The notes beneath the pieces were generated by a model. That model was given only the letters and a program-made list of their open reading frames with translations. It made no database searches and was not told the DNA's origin. A stretch of 64,000 nt of DNA, taken from positions 27,660 through 91,659 of the forward strand of contig JAZLDG010000102.1 in the NCBI GenBank assembly GCA_045614565.1. The letters are read 5' to 3'. Position 1 is the first letter of the stretch; each line of letters opens with the position of its first letter. Source of the DNA: Scatosoma sp045614565 (lineage in GTDB: Bacteria; Bacillota; Clostridia; Christensenellales; Borkfalkiaceae). Both the position numbers and the translations under genes were made by a program. Shown piece after piece: positions 1 to 8,987 of this stretch.

Positions 1-131
1 CGTGGCTGCATTTCGATTACGTACCGCAAGAACCCGACGTTCGCGAAGGTAAAGCAGGGGTTACGGGGCGTTTGTGCGTAATCGGTTGCAAACTCAAAGA
101 ACAAGCGCTTGCAAAATTGTTTAACGTATAA
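1..131 (+). CDS. CobW/P47K-family GTPase, C-terminal end (partial)
   Basis: Only the last 42 codons are in the window, read in the frame that ends with TAA at 129-131. The peptide begins WLHFDYVPQE and contains TGRLCVIGCKL, which resembles the small C-terminal domain of CobW/YjiA-type metallochaperone GTPases. The next gene starts 11 bp later and encodes another GTPase of the same superfamily, so this is probably a two-gene metal-handling operon. The identification rests on a short tail and on the neighbour; the GTPase domain itself is outside the window. Confidence 0.6.
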   Translation, partial: WLHFDYVPQEPDVREGKAGVTGRLCVIGCKLKEQALAKLFNV

Positions 132-142
132 GGAAATAAAGT

Positions 143-1105
143 ATGAAACAAAAATTACCTACTGAAACGCCCGTATATCTTTTTTTGGGATTTTTAGAAT
201 CGGGCAAAACGAAATTTATTCAAGAAACGTTGGGAGACCCCCGCTTTTCTTCGGGTGAAAAAACCTTGCTTCTCGTAACCGAAGAAGGGGAAGAAGAATA
301 CGACGAAAGCCGTTTCGCGGGCGCGGAAAACGTGACTACAATCGTTTTTGAAGCGCAATCGCAGTTAAACGAAGAATATTTGACGAAATTACAAATAGAA
401 AGCGGTGCGGATCGCGTTATCGTGGAATATAACGGGACTTGGCTTTTGGAAGATTTCTTCTCCGCTATGCCCGAAGGCTGGATGATCAATCAGGTAATGA
501 CTTTCTTTGACGCGCGTACTTTTTTGAATTATAACGCGAATATGCGGCAGTTTACCTTTGATAAGATTGAAAATACGCAACTCGTTGTGTTTAACCGTTT
601 TGACGATAGTATGGACAAAATGCAGCTCCACAAAATTGTTCGCGGGATTTCCCGTCGCTGCGATATCGTTTACGAACGCGAAAACGGTAAAGCGGATTTT
701 GACGATATCGAAGACCCGTTGCCTTTCGATATCGAAGCTCCCGTTATCGTAATCGAAGATAAAGATTACGCGTTTTTCTACCGTGATTTGACGGAGAATT
801 TAGAAGCGTATATCGGTAAAACGGTAAAATTCAAGGGCTTGGTCGCGACGGATAAACGCCTTTCGCCCCAAGATATCGTCGTTGGCAGACACGTAATGAC
901 TTGTTGCGCGGACGATATACAATACTGCGGCGTGGCTTGCGTGCTTCCCGATCTTAGGGATTTGCAAACGCGGGACTGGATCGTAGTAACCGCAAAAGTG
1001 CAATTCCAAAAGCACCGCGTATATAAAGGAAAAGGCCCCGTGCTCGTCGCGGAACGCGTAATCGTATGCGAACCGCCCGAAGAGCCACTCGCAACCTTTT
1101 ATTGA
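143..1105 (+). CDS. CobW-type GTPase fused to YcgQ-like (TIGR03943/DUF1980) C-terminal domain
   Basis: A 320-residue protein, start ATG after AAGGAAAT. The N-terminal part has a Walker A motif (GFLESGKT, about residues 15-22) and the overall pattern of CobW/P47K GTPases, which deliver metal ions to client proteins. The last ~100 residues (about 225-315) look different: a segment with VMTCCADDIQYCGVACV followed by WIVVTAKVQ resembles the C-terminal domain of YcgQ/TIGR03943 proteins, normally partners of YcgR-type permeases. The cysteines there could bind metal (inference). It follows a second CobW-type gene and ends at a clear terminator. The GTPase call is firm; the C-terminal assignment is from remembered motif similarity. 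Confidence 0.75.
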   Translation: MKQKLPTETPVYLFLGFLESGKTKFIQETLGDPRFSSGEKTLLLVTEEGEEEYDESRFAGAENVTTIVFEAQSQLNEEYLTKLQIESGADRVIVEYNGTWLLEDFFSAMPEGWMINQVMTFFDARTFLNYNANMRQFTFDKIENTQLVVFNRFDDSMDKMQLHKIVRGISRRCDIVYERENGKADFDDIEDPLPFDIEAPVIVIEDKDYAFFYRDLTENLEAYIGKTVKFKGLVATDKRLSPQDIVVGRHVMTCCADDIQYCGVACVLPDLRDLQTRDWIVVTAKVQFQKHRVYKGKGPVLVAERVIVCEPPEEPLATFY

Positions 1106-1107
1106 TA

Positions 1108-1134
1108 AAAACGAGCCGAAGAGCTCGTTTTTTT
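1108..1134 (+). terminator. Rho-independent terminator after the CobW-type GTPase genes
   Basis: A perfect 9-bp stem (AAAACGAGC at 1108-1116 with GCTCGTTTT at 1123-1131), a 6-nt loop and a run of T that continues to 1134. It begins two bases after the stop codon. Confidence 0.9.
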
Positions 1135-1160
1135 ATTGTAGTTTTTAGCGGAAAACAAAG

Positions 1161-1194
1161 GGGGCAGGTATGCGTTTGAACGCATACCTGCCCC
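1161..1194 (-). terminator. Long perfect hairpin downstream of gdhA
   Basis: A perfect 14-bp stem (1161-1174 with 1181-1194) around a 6-nt loop. It lies 20 bp beyond the gdhA stop on the minus strand. The T content after it on that strand is modest (CTTTGTTTT), so it is probably the gdhA terminator or an mRNA-stabilising end. Confidence 0.65.
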
Positions 1195-1213
1195 GCGCGT
1201 TTTCAAAAATGTT

Positions 1214-2551
1214 TTATACGATACCGTGTGCCATCATCGCTTCGGCTACCTTTTCAAAGCCCGCGATATTCGCACCCATTACGTAGTTTCCTTCAAAACC
1301 GTAACGTTTTGCCGCGCTGTCGATATTGTGATAAATGTTAATCATAATCGTTTTGAGCTTCGCGTCAACTTCTTCGCTCGACCAGTACAGTCTGCCCGAA
1401 GACTGCGCCATTTCCAGTGCGGAAGTTGCAACGCCGCCGGCGTTTGCCGCTTTCGCGGGAAGATAAACGACGTTTGCCGCGTTTTGGAATACTTCGATTG
1501 CATCCAAGGTCGAAGGCATATTCGCGCCTTCGGCGACGTATTTTACACCGTTTTTAACAAGGCTTGCCGCGCTTTCGCCGTCAATTTCGTTTTGCGTAGC
1601 GCAAGGCAAAGCTACGTCGCAGGGGATCGTCCAAATACCCTTGCAGCCTTCTACGTATTGAGAACCCGCAACCCGAGCCGCGTATTCTTTAATACGCGCG
1701 CGTTCTACTTCTTTAATTTGTTTTACGACGTCAAGCTGAATACCGTTCGGGTCGTAAATATAGCCGTTGGAATCGTACATGGCCACGACTTTTGCGCCCA
1801 GTTGTTGCGCTTTTTCGCACGCGTAAATTGCAACGTTCCCGCTTCCCGAAACGATGGTCGTTTTTCCTTCAAAGGAATCGCCGCGAAGCCGCATAGCTTC
1901 CGCCGTGATATACACGAGCCCGTAGCCCGTCGCTTCTTTTCTAATCAGCGAGCCGCCGTACGAAAGTCCGCGTCCCGTAAGAACGCCTACATGTTCGTCG
2001 CGAAGTCTTTTATACTGTCCGAAAAGATAACCCACTTCTCTCGCGCCTACGCCGATATCGCCTGCGGGAACGTCGGTATCCGCGCCGATATGACGGAATA
2101 ACTCGTTCATAAAGCTTTGGCAAAACGCCATAATTTCACGGTCGGACTTGCCTTTGGGATCAAAGTCCGAGCCGCCTTTACCGCCACCGATAGGAAGCCC
2201 CGTAAGGCTGTTTTTCAAGATTTGTTCCAAACCAAGGAATTTGATAACGGAAAGGTTTACGGACGGGTGGAAACGAAGTCCGCCCTTGTAAGGGCCGATC
2301 GCGCTGTTAAATTGTACGCGATAGCCTTTGTTTACGTGTACGTTGCCGTTGTCGTCCACCCAAGGCACGCGGAATAAAATGGTGCGTTCGGGTTCGGTGA
2401 ACCGCTCTAAAAGCGCCGCTTTTTCATATTCGGGGTGCGCGTTGATTACAGGCTCTAACGTCAACAAAATTTCCGTTGCCGCTTGGTGAAATTCCTTTTC
2501 GTTGGGATTGCGTTTTTTAAGGTCTTCTAACACTCTTTCTACGTATGACAT
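1214..2551 (-). CDS. gdhA: NADP-type glutamate dehydrogenase
   Basis: A 445-residue protein, the normal length for the hexameric bacterial enzyme that interconverts 2-oxoglutarate plus ammonium and glutamate. It carries the signature LPIGGGKGGSDFDPKG with the catalytic lysine, the conserved PAGDIGVGAREVGY segment and a nucleotide-binding GSGNVAIYA loop. The ATG is preceded on its own strand by TTTTTAGGAGAAAAAATTT, a strong ribosome binding site. It is a single gene, convergent with the upstream GTPase genes and separated from them by two hairpins. Codon use is typical of well-expressed genes. It lies just outside the proposed island boundary and serves as the core-chromosome marker on that side. 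Confidence 0.97.
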   Translation of the reverse strand: MSYVERVLEDLKKRNPNEKEFHQAATEILLTLEPVINAHPEYEKAALLERFTEPERTILFRVPWVDDNGNVHVNKGYRVQFNSAIGPYKGGLRFHPSVNLSVIKFLGLEQILKNSLTGLPIGGGKGGSDFDPKGKSDREIMAFCQSFMNELFRHIGADTDVPAGDIGVGAREVGYLFGQYKRLRDEHVGVLTGRGLSYGGSLIRKEATGYGLVYITAEAMRLRGDSFEGKTTIVSGSGNVAIYACEKAQQLGAKVVAMYDSNGYIYDPNGIQLDVVKQIKEVERARIKEYAARVAGSQYVEGCKGIWTIPCDVALPCATQNEIDGESAASLVKNGVKYVAEGANMPSTLDAIEVFQNAANVVYLPAKAANAGGVATSALEMAQSSGRLYWSSEEVDAKLKTIMINIYHNIDSAAKRYGFEGNYVMGANIAGFEKVAEAMMAHGIV

Positions 2552-2794
2552 AAATTTTTTCTCCTAAAAAAATAGATAGCAAAGCATTTATCAATCGAAA
2601 AAACTGATATAATAATATCTTATCATCTTTTTTTCAAATTTGCAACGCTTTTCAAGGGGTAAAATAGAAAAAGTATAAAAAATACTCATATTTTTTTGAA
2701 AAAATCAAGAAAAGATAAGTCGGGTTTATGGATTGTATAACTTTTTGTTATAGTGAGCCTAAATTTATAAACAAAAATATTTTTGAAAAGTATG
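2552..2794. other. AT-rich intergenic region upstream of gdhA
   Basis: This stretch holds no credible reading frame. It must contain the gdhA promoter on the minus strand. A TTGAAA followed 14 bases later by TATTAT is visible in the first 90 bases, but the spacing is short and I do not call it. The rest is A/T-rich sequence up to the terminator at 2795. Confidence 0.4.
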
Positions 2795-2820
2795 AAAAAA
2801 CACCCATGAAGGGTGTTTTT
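2795..2820 (-). terminator. Bidirectional terminator at the left island edge
   Basis: AAAAAACACCC and GGGTGTTTTT flank a short ATGAA loop, with A-rich and T-rich sides on both strands. It lies directly beside the tRNA-end-like repeat at 2822-2836. Read on the minus strand it would be the first element after a tRNA-Lys 3' end, so it plausibly was the original terminator of the tRNA operon now at 63.5-64 kb. Confidence 0.8.
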
Positions 2821-2821
2821 A

Positions 2822-2836
2822 CTGGTAGACGATCAG
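2822..2836 (-). repeat. Candidate left attachment site: copy of tRNA-Lys 3' end
   Basis: CTGGTAGACGATCAG matches 14 of 15 bases of 63553-63567, the 3' end (CCA, acceptor and start of the T arm) of tRNA-Lys(CTT), in the same orientation. This is the geometry left when a tyrosine recombinase inserts an element into a tRNA 3' end: an intact tRNA at one end and a short direct repeat at the other. The next bases no longer match. The call rests on this one match plus its position between core gdhA and accessory genes. Confidence 0.55.
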
Positions 2837-2855
2837 TGTGAAACGATCTGATACA

Positions 2856-4127
2856 TTACTTATGTACGTAAATAAGTTCGCCGCCTTTTAAGCGCGATTC
2901 TTCGGCGCAAATGCCCATCAAATGGCTTTCGATAGACGCTTCTAAAGAAGTGGAAGCTTTGCCTTTTCCCGTCAAAATATCGTACAATTCATTGATGAGA
3001 TAGAAATCACCGCCGCCGTGTCCGTATCCGCTTACGCCTTCGGCTGCTAAATCCTTAATTTGATAGGTAATGTTTTCCCCGCCGAAAATACGCAGTTGCA
3101 CGAACCCTTCCACTTCGTCAAGAATCACTTCGCCAAGCGTTCCGTAGAACGTCATTCTTCTGCCCACTTCTTTGGTAAACGCCATCATCGTAAGCGTTGC
3201 TTTTACGCCGTTTTCAAAGTTCATTTCCACGATTTGATGATCTACGACGTCGTTATCGCAACGGAACGCGCAACGTCCAAACGGACCGTTTCTCATTGCT
3301 TCGTAAATTTTCTCTTCGGTGGTGGGAGCGGTATTGATAACGTTGTAAGGCCAAATATCGGTAGGACAGCCTTGCGCATACCAACGCTCGATGTAAAGGC
3401 GTTTTGCGCTATATGGACAAGTGTCCACGTATTGACAGTCAAGGCAACGAGCAGCTGAATTTTCAGGCGCGTTTTCGGGCGTGAAATACGCCAAATCCCC
3501 AACGGAAGAAACGGTTTTGCATTTGGATTTTGCGTAATATTGCAACAAGTCCAAATCGTGGCAACATTTTGCCAAAATAGCGGGTGTGGAAACCTTGCGG
3601 TTTCTCCAATTTCCGCGTACGTAACTATGCGGGTAGTGCCAGTAGGGGACGCCTTCTAACGCGTTGATCGCTACTAATTTTCCGATTGCGCCGCTTTCTA
3701 ATAATTCCGCCGCTTTTACAAATGCGGGCGCATAACGCAATACGTGGCAAACGAACGCTTTGCCGCCGTATTTCTTTTGCGCGGCTAAAACGGCTTCACA
3801 TTCTTCTCTATGCTCGGTAATGGGTTTTTCCATTAAAATATCGTAACCCAGCTCAAATCCTTTCAAGCATTGACGGGCGTGATCGTTGTCCATAGACGCA
3901 ATAATAAGCACGTCCGCGCGTTTTTTTTAAAATTTATTTTCGTCGGTGAAGCGTTCTTGTTTGGCAACGCCAAATTCTTCGCCGAACGTTTTAACGCGGT
4001 GGGGGCGGGGGTCGCAAAGTGAAACGATTTTGAATTTTTCGGGTAAATCCATCAAAAGTCTGCCGTAAATATCCGCGCTACGAGAGCCTGCGCCTAAAAT
4101 AGCTACCGTAAATTGTTTTTGTTGCAT
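2856..4127 (-). pseudogene. Gfo/Idh/MocA-family oxidoreductase interrupted by an in-frame stop
   Basis: One 424-codon frame is split by a TAA at 3927-3929 (minus strand). The first 66 codons hold the Rossmann start (VAILGAGSRSADIYGRLL); the next codons read KKRADVLIIASMDNDHA in the same frame, so this is a nonsense change, not a frameshift. The remainder has the family's EKPITEHREECEAVL segment and a cysteine cluster (CLDCQYVDTCPYS) seen in a ~420-residue subfamily of sugar or inositol dehydrogenases. A GTG at 3909-3911 could restart translation but would lose the NAD-binding loop. The original ATG has a good AAGGAGA site. Probably inactive, unless the stop is read through or is an assembly error. 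Confidence 0.8.
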
Positions 4128-4163
4128 AATGTAATCTCCTTATAAATTTATAATTATTCGTGT

Positions 4164-4878
4164 ATGGTGGAGACCTTAAATCGCGTGGAAGGCTTTGAGC
4201 CGAGTGTGTTCGTGATGGATTTGACAAACTTGGCAACGGGGGAAGTACGGAAACGTCTTCCCGTAAACGCGCAAATCGCTTGGTTTCGGTTGAAATACCC
4301 GATGGGTAAGATAGCCGTTAGTGTAAAGGCGGGCAAGAACGAAAGCCAAATTGCAACGGCGAAAGTGTATGCGGATGCGAAAGACAGCGTGGAAAATTAT
4401 CTGGCAGAGGGGACGGTGGAAAAGTTCCCGATAAAGGATAAACCCGAAAATCGCTGTAATCGAATGGGCGCAGACTTCTGCTATTGGGCTTGCATTGAAA
4501 AATGCTGGCTTTGGTTTACAAGTGGCTTTGGATGCGAGTCCTGCTTTGCAGTTTGAAGACGACGGATATTCGGTGCAACCGCACGACGATACGGCGGAAG
4601 AACAAGGCGAGGAACAAGGTAAGGGCAAAAAACAGCCCGTTTCTGAAGAAGAAGCGGAACAGGAAAAGGTCAAAAGAGCCTTGGTGTTCAAATGTCCGCT
4701 GTCAAAGTATAAGGATAAAACGTATGAGACTTTGTTGAAAGAAAATCCGAGTGTTTTGGATTATTTAGCGCATAGATGGGCAGGAAAGGAAACCGGCCCT
4801 GATGCTGCGGAAAATGCAAAGATTATATGTGATTATGCGCAAAAACAAGCGCAGAAAAAGAGCGAAGAAGTCGCTTGA
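4164..4878 (+). pseudogene. Frameshifted conjugative-element protein with ExoX-like C-terminal domain
   Basis: The first frame (from ATG 4164) reads RLPVNAQIAWFRLKYPMGKI and similar sequence typical of a replication-associated protein of Clostridia conjugative elements. Near 4450 it loses sense, while another frame continues with KIAVIEWAQTSAIGLALKNA and runs to 4878, ending in a region (YKDKTYETLLKENPSVLDYL) that resembles the C-terminal domain of exodeoxyribonuclease X. Together they make one ~238-codon protein broken by a single frameshift. No ribosome binding site precedes 4164, so the 5' end may also have been lost. The family link is from memory of similar mobile-element proteins; function is unknown. 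Confidence 0.6.
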
Positions 4879-4888
4879 GAAACAATTA

Positions 4889-4914
4889 GAGGGGAACGGC
4901 AAAGCGTTCCCCTC
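4889..4914 (+). other. Intergenic hairpin in the conjugative-element remnant
   Basis: GAGGGGAACG at 4889-4898 pairs perfectly with CGTTCCCCTC at 4905-4914 around a 6-nt loop. There is no T tract after it; it lies just upstream of the AAAGGAGG site of the next, also broken, gene. It may be an mRNA-processing or attenuating hairpin. Confidence 0.5.
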
Positions 4915-4931
4915 GATAAAGGAGGCGATAA

Positions 4932-6012
4932 ATGTATGATGAAATCAGTATTTGGGATATCCCCTCGTTATTAAGGCTTGGTGAGCCGAAATACCGCAGT
5001 AGTTCGTTCAACGTAGCGTGTCCCTGCACGGGATAAGCATTTGAATATCAACGTCGTAAAAGAAGTATTCCGATGCCCAAAGTGTGGAATCTCGGGCGGT
5101 AAATTAAAACTCTATTCCGTATTTATGAACGTGCCGATGAGCCAAGTAGGGGCATCGATACGCGATAGAATGGGGATAGAGAGCGTGGTAGATAAGCCGC
5201 TACGCCGTCCTGTATTATTTCAAACCGTGCAAACGGAACGCGAATATCCCATAACGGACGTGGGAACACGGCACGCAACATATAGTGCGCTTTTAGGCTG
5301 TTTATCGCTTTCAAAAGACCATAAGGAAAATCTTTTAAGGCGAGGCTTGACAGAAACGGAAATATCCCGTCTTGGATATAAAACTACGCCCGTAATGGGT
5401 ATGACTTCGATAGCAAGACAACTCCTTTCCGACGGATTGTATCTTGCAGGCGTTCCAGGTTTTTACAGGAATGAGAAAGACGAGTGGACGTTTGCAAAGG
5501 ATAATCGCGGAATACTCATTCCCGTAAGGGACGAGGAGGGTAGGATACAAGGCTTGCAGATTCGTCTGGATAACGTAGAGAAACGTAAGTTTCGTTGGAG
5601 GTCAAGCACGGACAGAAAAGACGGTTGCCGAGCAGAAGGCTGGACGCATTTTTCAGGTGTTCCAAGTGAAACGCTTGTTTTGACGGAAGAACCTATGAAT
5701 GCGGACGTTATCAATGCTTTATCGGGTTGGACGGTTTTGGCTGTGCCCGGCGTAAACGCATTAAAAAAATTGAAAGCCAGTTTAGAAACGTTAAGGGCAA
5801 AGGGCTTGAAACGCGTACAAACGGCTTTCGATATGGATATGCTAAAAAACCCGAACGTAAAGAACGGGTTTGAAGAACTTTTGGCGCTTTTAGACGAGAT
5901 GGATTTTGCCTTTGGCACGTATTTCTGGGATCCACGCTATAAGGGTTTAGATGATTATTTGTGGGAGGGTAAATTACAAAAAGTGCGAGCGGAAGGGAGC
6001 TTGGTCGAATGA
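4932..6012 (+). pseudogene. Frameshifted primase-like protein (zinc finger plus Toprim)
   Basis: An ATG at 4932 with a strong AAAGGAGG site starts MYDEISIWDIPSLLRLG and reaches CPCTG before a stop at about 5034. One frame over, the sequence resumes as DKHLNINVVKEVFRCPKCG, so the two halves form the four-cysteine CHC2-type zinc finger of DnaG-like primases. The rest (to 6012) has a Toprim-like region (LVLTEEPMNADVINAL, then VQTAFDMDM) as in mobile-element primases of the DUF3854 type. The frame change between 5022 and 5040 makes it a pseudogene. With the preceding gene it marks a dead replication module of an integrative element. Confidence 0.7.
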
Positions 6013-6027
6013 CCAGGCTCTTTTTTT
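5997..6027 (+). terminator. Rho-independent terminator after the primase remnant
   Basis: GAGCTTGGTC at 5997-6006 pairs with GACCAGGCTC at 6011-6020 (one G-T pair), followed by seven T. It overlaps the stop codon at 6010-6012. Confidence 0.85.
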
Positions 6028-6145
6028 GTGCGATTTTCTAAAAAAAGAATTATTAAAAAATTCCTCGCAAATGTTTTATACGGAGGAGTGTTTTGTTGTC
6101 GGGAAAAATTTTAAAGTAAAATAATCTTCTTCGCTATGCAAACAC

Positions 6146-6174
6146 TTTACAAAAAAATTATTTGTTGCTATAAT
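6146..6174 (+). promoter_or_regulatory. Sigma-A promoter for the polysaccharide deacetylase gene
   Basis: TTTACA (6146-6151) and TATAAT (6169-6174) with a 17-bp spacer. The expected start of transcription near 6181 rules out the upstream in-frame start at 6136 and supports the ATG at 6205. Confidence 0.8.
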
Positions 6175-6204
6175 AAAACTATAATCAAAAAAAGGAGTAA
6201 GTTT

Positions 6205-7044
6205 ATGAATAAGGCATATATAAGATTTCCAAATTTTAGAAGAAAGGCTTTGACCTTGAGCTATGATGACGGGGTTCGACAGGATAAACGGTTGATTGCG
6301 ATTATGCGAAAGCACGGTTTAAAAGGTACGTTCAATATCAACGCAGGGTTATTTGGGGATAAATATGATGGTAAAGAGGTGGGACGTATGACAAGGCAGG
6401 AAGCTTTGGATTTATATATCCCCGCTGGTATGGAAGTGGCGATACACGGTTATAAACATTTATCTCTTCCGCTTGTAGATTCTGCGGTGGCAACAAACGA
6501 CGTGTGCACGGATAGAAAGGAATTGGAAAAAATGTTCGGGCGAATTATCAAGGGCATGGCGTATGCCAATGGCAAGTATAACGACGAGATTGTAAATATG
6601 CTTAAATTTAACGGCGTAAATTATGCGAGAACGGTCGTTTCCACCGAGCGGTTTGATTTACCATCCGATTGGTTGAGATTGCCCGCGACTTGTCATCATA
6701 AAAATCCTCGACTTATGGAGCTAGCGAAACAATTTGTGGAGCAAAGTGAAAGACCATATTATTGGTATAATACACCGCAAATGTTCTATCTTTGGGGGCA
6801 TAGTTATGAGTTTGACAGCGACAATAATTGGAATGTTATTGAAGAGTTCGCCGAGTATATAGGTAATAGAGAAGATATTTGGTATGCAACAAACGGAGAG
6901 ATTTTCGATTATTTACAAGCGTGCGAAAGGTTGGAATTTAGTATAGACGCTACGCTTGTGCATAATCCAAGTAGTATTGATGTATGGATTGATTACTTCG
7001 GTAAAAAATGCTTAATTCCCGCGGGCGGAATGATTGCATTATAA
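6205..7044 (+). CDS. Polysaccharide deacetylase-family protein (CE4-like)
   Basis: A 279-residue cytoplasmic-looking protein without a signal peptide. It has the NodB-type motif 1 (ALTLSYDDGVRQDKR, with the Asp pair) and motif 2 (HGYKH), which together bind the catalytic metal of carbohydrate de-N-acetylases. Later motifs are less clear (LWGHSYEFD). The start at 6205 is chosen because AAAAGGAGTAAG precedes it and the promoter lies just upstream of it. It is the first intact gene after the dead mobile-element module and appears to be transcribed alone. Substrate unknown; the absence of an export signal suggests an imported oligosaccharide rather than cell-wall glycan. Confidence 0.85.
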   Translation: MNKAYIRFPNFRRKALTLSYDDGVRQDKRLIAIMRKHGLKGTFNINAGLFGDKYDGKEVGRMTRQEALDLYIPAGMEVAIHGYKHLSLPLVDSAVATNDVCTDRKELEKMFGRIIKGMAYANGKYNDEIVNMLKFNGVNYARTVVSTERFDLPSDWLRLPATCHHKNPRLMELAKQFVEQSERPYYWYNTPQMFYLWGHSYEFDSDNNWNVIEEFAEYIGNREDIWYATNGEIFDYLQACERLEFSIDATLVHNPSSIDVWIDYFGKKCLIPAGGMIAL

Positions 7045-7201
7045 ATAACAAAAACAAAGAATCTTTAAAAATATGTACAAATTTTTTTTGAGAATAAGCA
7101 AGTATCACATAGTTTGAATAAATTAAACGATTAAATTTATGGGTAGAAAGTTTATTTCGACATTTTTAGTATGATAAAAAGCAACGAGGGTTTCCAAGAT
7201 A

Positions 7202-8311
7202 ATGAAAAAAAAATTAACAGTATTTTGCTTTACTGATATGCACAACCAACAAGCGATGTTGGATTATCCTACAACACTTAGGTTATCATTGATTCGTGCA
7301 AAAGATTTGGCGTTAGAAGAATTTGGGCTTGCAGATTTAGCAATTGTTGGTGGGGATAATATATCGGATTATCCATATTGGAATAAATCATGTGCTTTAC
7401 CAAAGAAAAATTTTTTGGATATAAAAAAGAAAATCCACAATGCTATTTCTGAATGTGTTAAAGATGAAAAGGTTTTGTATGTTGCTGGAAACAACGATAT
7501 GATTTTAGGGGACTTAGGAACGTTGGAAAACGAACCCTATAATGCTACAGATTTCTATGATTATATGGATGCGGCTTTCGGTGAAATTCCAAAAAACGAG
7601 AGAATTTCTTTAAAAGCAAATGAAAAACCGAATGAGAAATATTTAGGGGCATTTCATTACGTGGTAGGTGGAATTGACTTTATAGGTATCAATATTGATC
7701 CGAATACAGCGTTTAACTCGCATGAAGGCTATTATAATGATGAAACATTGTTATGGGTCAGGGATAAACTTAACGAAATAGACCCTCAAGGTGTAAAACC
7801 AATTTTTGTCGTAGGTCATTTATCTGCCATATATTGTTACAATGATGGCAAAGTTGAAGAGACGATGATTAATGGGAACGTTGAATTGTTCTACAATATG
7901 TTTAAAGGACATAAAAATGCTTTTTATCTTTATGGGCACGTGCATGGGGAAAATGCGTGTTATAAGGGGTACACATCCAAAGCAATTTTACATCTTACAG
8001 ATAATCATATCCCTCTAAATTATAATATGGAAGAAATGAATTCCATAGGGAAAGAATATGCTTATACGTTTGTACATATGGGAGGATTACGACCGTTTAG
8101 TGCAAAATATTTCTTAGATGACGGACTTGTTGGGTATGGAGGAAATGTTGATAAACAGTACCAGCCAAAAACGGGAACGCCTACATTAGCGCAATATCTT
8201 GTATTTGAGATTTATGACGATAGAGTGGTTTTTTTTATAAGGAACGCTGGTAGTGATATTGACTATTCAGTCGAGAATAAATTAAAGGAATATATAGTGT
8301 ATTTCAAGTAA
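7202..8311 (+). CDS. Calcineurin-like metallophosphoesterase
   Basis: A 369-residue protein with the five ordered metal-binding motifs of the superfamily: DMH near the N terminus (FTDMHNQ), GGDN, GNND, GH (VVGHLSA) and GHVHG. These hold a dinuclear metal centre that hydrolyses phosphomono- or diesters. No signal peptide is seen. The ribosome binding site is weak (CGAGGG about 14 bases upstream). AT-rich codon use matches its accessory surroundings. The substrate cannot be told; the neighbouring deacetylase suggests a sugar phosphate or cell-surface phosphodiester, but that is inference. Confidence 0.85.
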   Translation: MKKKLTVFCFTDMHNQQAMLDYPTTLRLSLIRAKDLALEEFGLADLAIVGGDNISDYPYWNKSCALPKKNFLDIKKKIHNAISECVKDEKVLYVAGNNDMILGDLGTLENEPYNATDFYDYMDAAFGEIPKNERISLKANEKPNEKYLGAFHYVVGGIDFIGINIDPNTAFNSHEGYYNDETLLWVRDKLNEIDPQGVKPIFVVGHLSAIYCYNDGKVEETMINGNVELFYNMFKGHKNAFYLYGHVHGENACYKGYTSKAILHLTDNHIPLNYNMEEMNSIGKEYAYTFVHMGGLRPFSAKYFLDDGLVGYGGNVDKQYQPKTGTPTLAQYLVFEIYDDRVVFFIRNAGSDIDYSVENKLKEYIVYFK

Positions 8312-8483
8312 ATTTAATTCATTAAAGCGGAACTTATACTCAAAACGCTTTTAATGATTTTGAAGAGATCGTAACAAATAAAGAGAGAAAAATTGTTATT
8401 GTGGCAGTCAACTCCGTTTTTTAACTTGTGAAAAAAAATAAAAGACTAATAGAGTCATTAATAGAATTGCCTATTAGGCGAGT

Positions 8484-8777
8484 AAAGGTGGGCAACTTGG
8501 TATGATGCGCGGACTTGCGTTGGATTTAGGGAAATATAATATCCGTGTAAATGCCGTTTTGCTTGGGATGATAAATACGGATAGGTGGGAGAAAAAACCC
8601 GATTTCCATAAGGACTTGCCTTCTCGTTATACGCCACTTGGAGATGTGGTAGAAGGCTTTGATATTGCAGATGCGGTTTGGTGTTTTACCGAACACGCTC
8701 GTAATACAACGGGTGCAGAACTTGTTTTGGACGGAGGAAACACTATTCAATTATATTCGATTATCCCTAAAAATTGA
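8484..8777 (+). pseudogene. C-terminal fragment of a short-chain dehydrogenase
   Basis: About 97 codons corresponding to the last third of an SDR enzyme: MMRGLALDLGKYNIRVNAV, then GAELVLDGGNT near the end. The NAD-binding Rossmann start and the catalytic Tyr-x-x-x-Lys are absent and no such frame is found upstream. The bases before it (8312-8483) hold only short remnants, including a stretch reading FNDFEEIVTNKERKIVIVAV in one frame (8350-8425) that I cannot assign. It is a deletion relic; an intact, different SDR lies at 9909. Confidence 0.75.
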
Positions 8778-8879
8778 TAGATAAGCATTCTAGTGAGGTA
8801 AAAGCAAATGGCAGAAATTAATAAAAAAGATTTATTAAGATCGAAGTGATCTCAAAGTTTAGACAAAGGATATAAAATT

Positions 8880-8918
8880 AGGAATGAGTTCTGTGCTGTA
8901 CAGAGCTCATTCCTTTTA
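8880..8918. terminator. Hairpin terminator between convergent remnant and AraC gene
   Basis: AGGAATGAG (8880-8888) pairs with CTCATTCCT (8906-8914), with a further TTCTGT/ACAGAG inner stem, followed by TTTT. A 13-codon frame at 8808 (MAEINKKDLLRSK) upstream of it is probably the relic of another gene start. Confidence 0.7.
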
Positions 8919-8987
8919 AGTTAATTAAAATTTTTGTCCGATTTTTTAGTTTTAATACTTCGTTTTAGTCGGATTGTTTTGCTGAAA

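Noticed and set aside
1226..2377. Long open frames on the plus strand across gdhA
   Set aside because: They are antisense shadows of a GC-rich, highly conserved gene and encode no recognisable protein.
6136..6204. In-frame extension of the deacetylase to an ATG at 6136
   Set aside because: A consensus promoter (6146-6174) lies within the extension and the ATG at 6205 has a good ribosome binding site.
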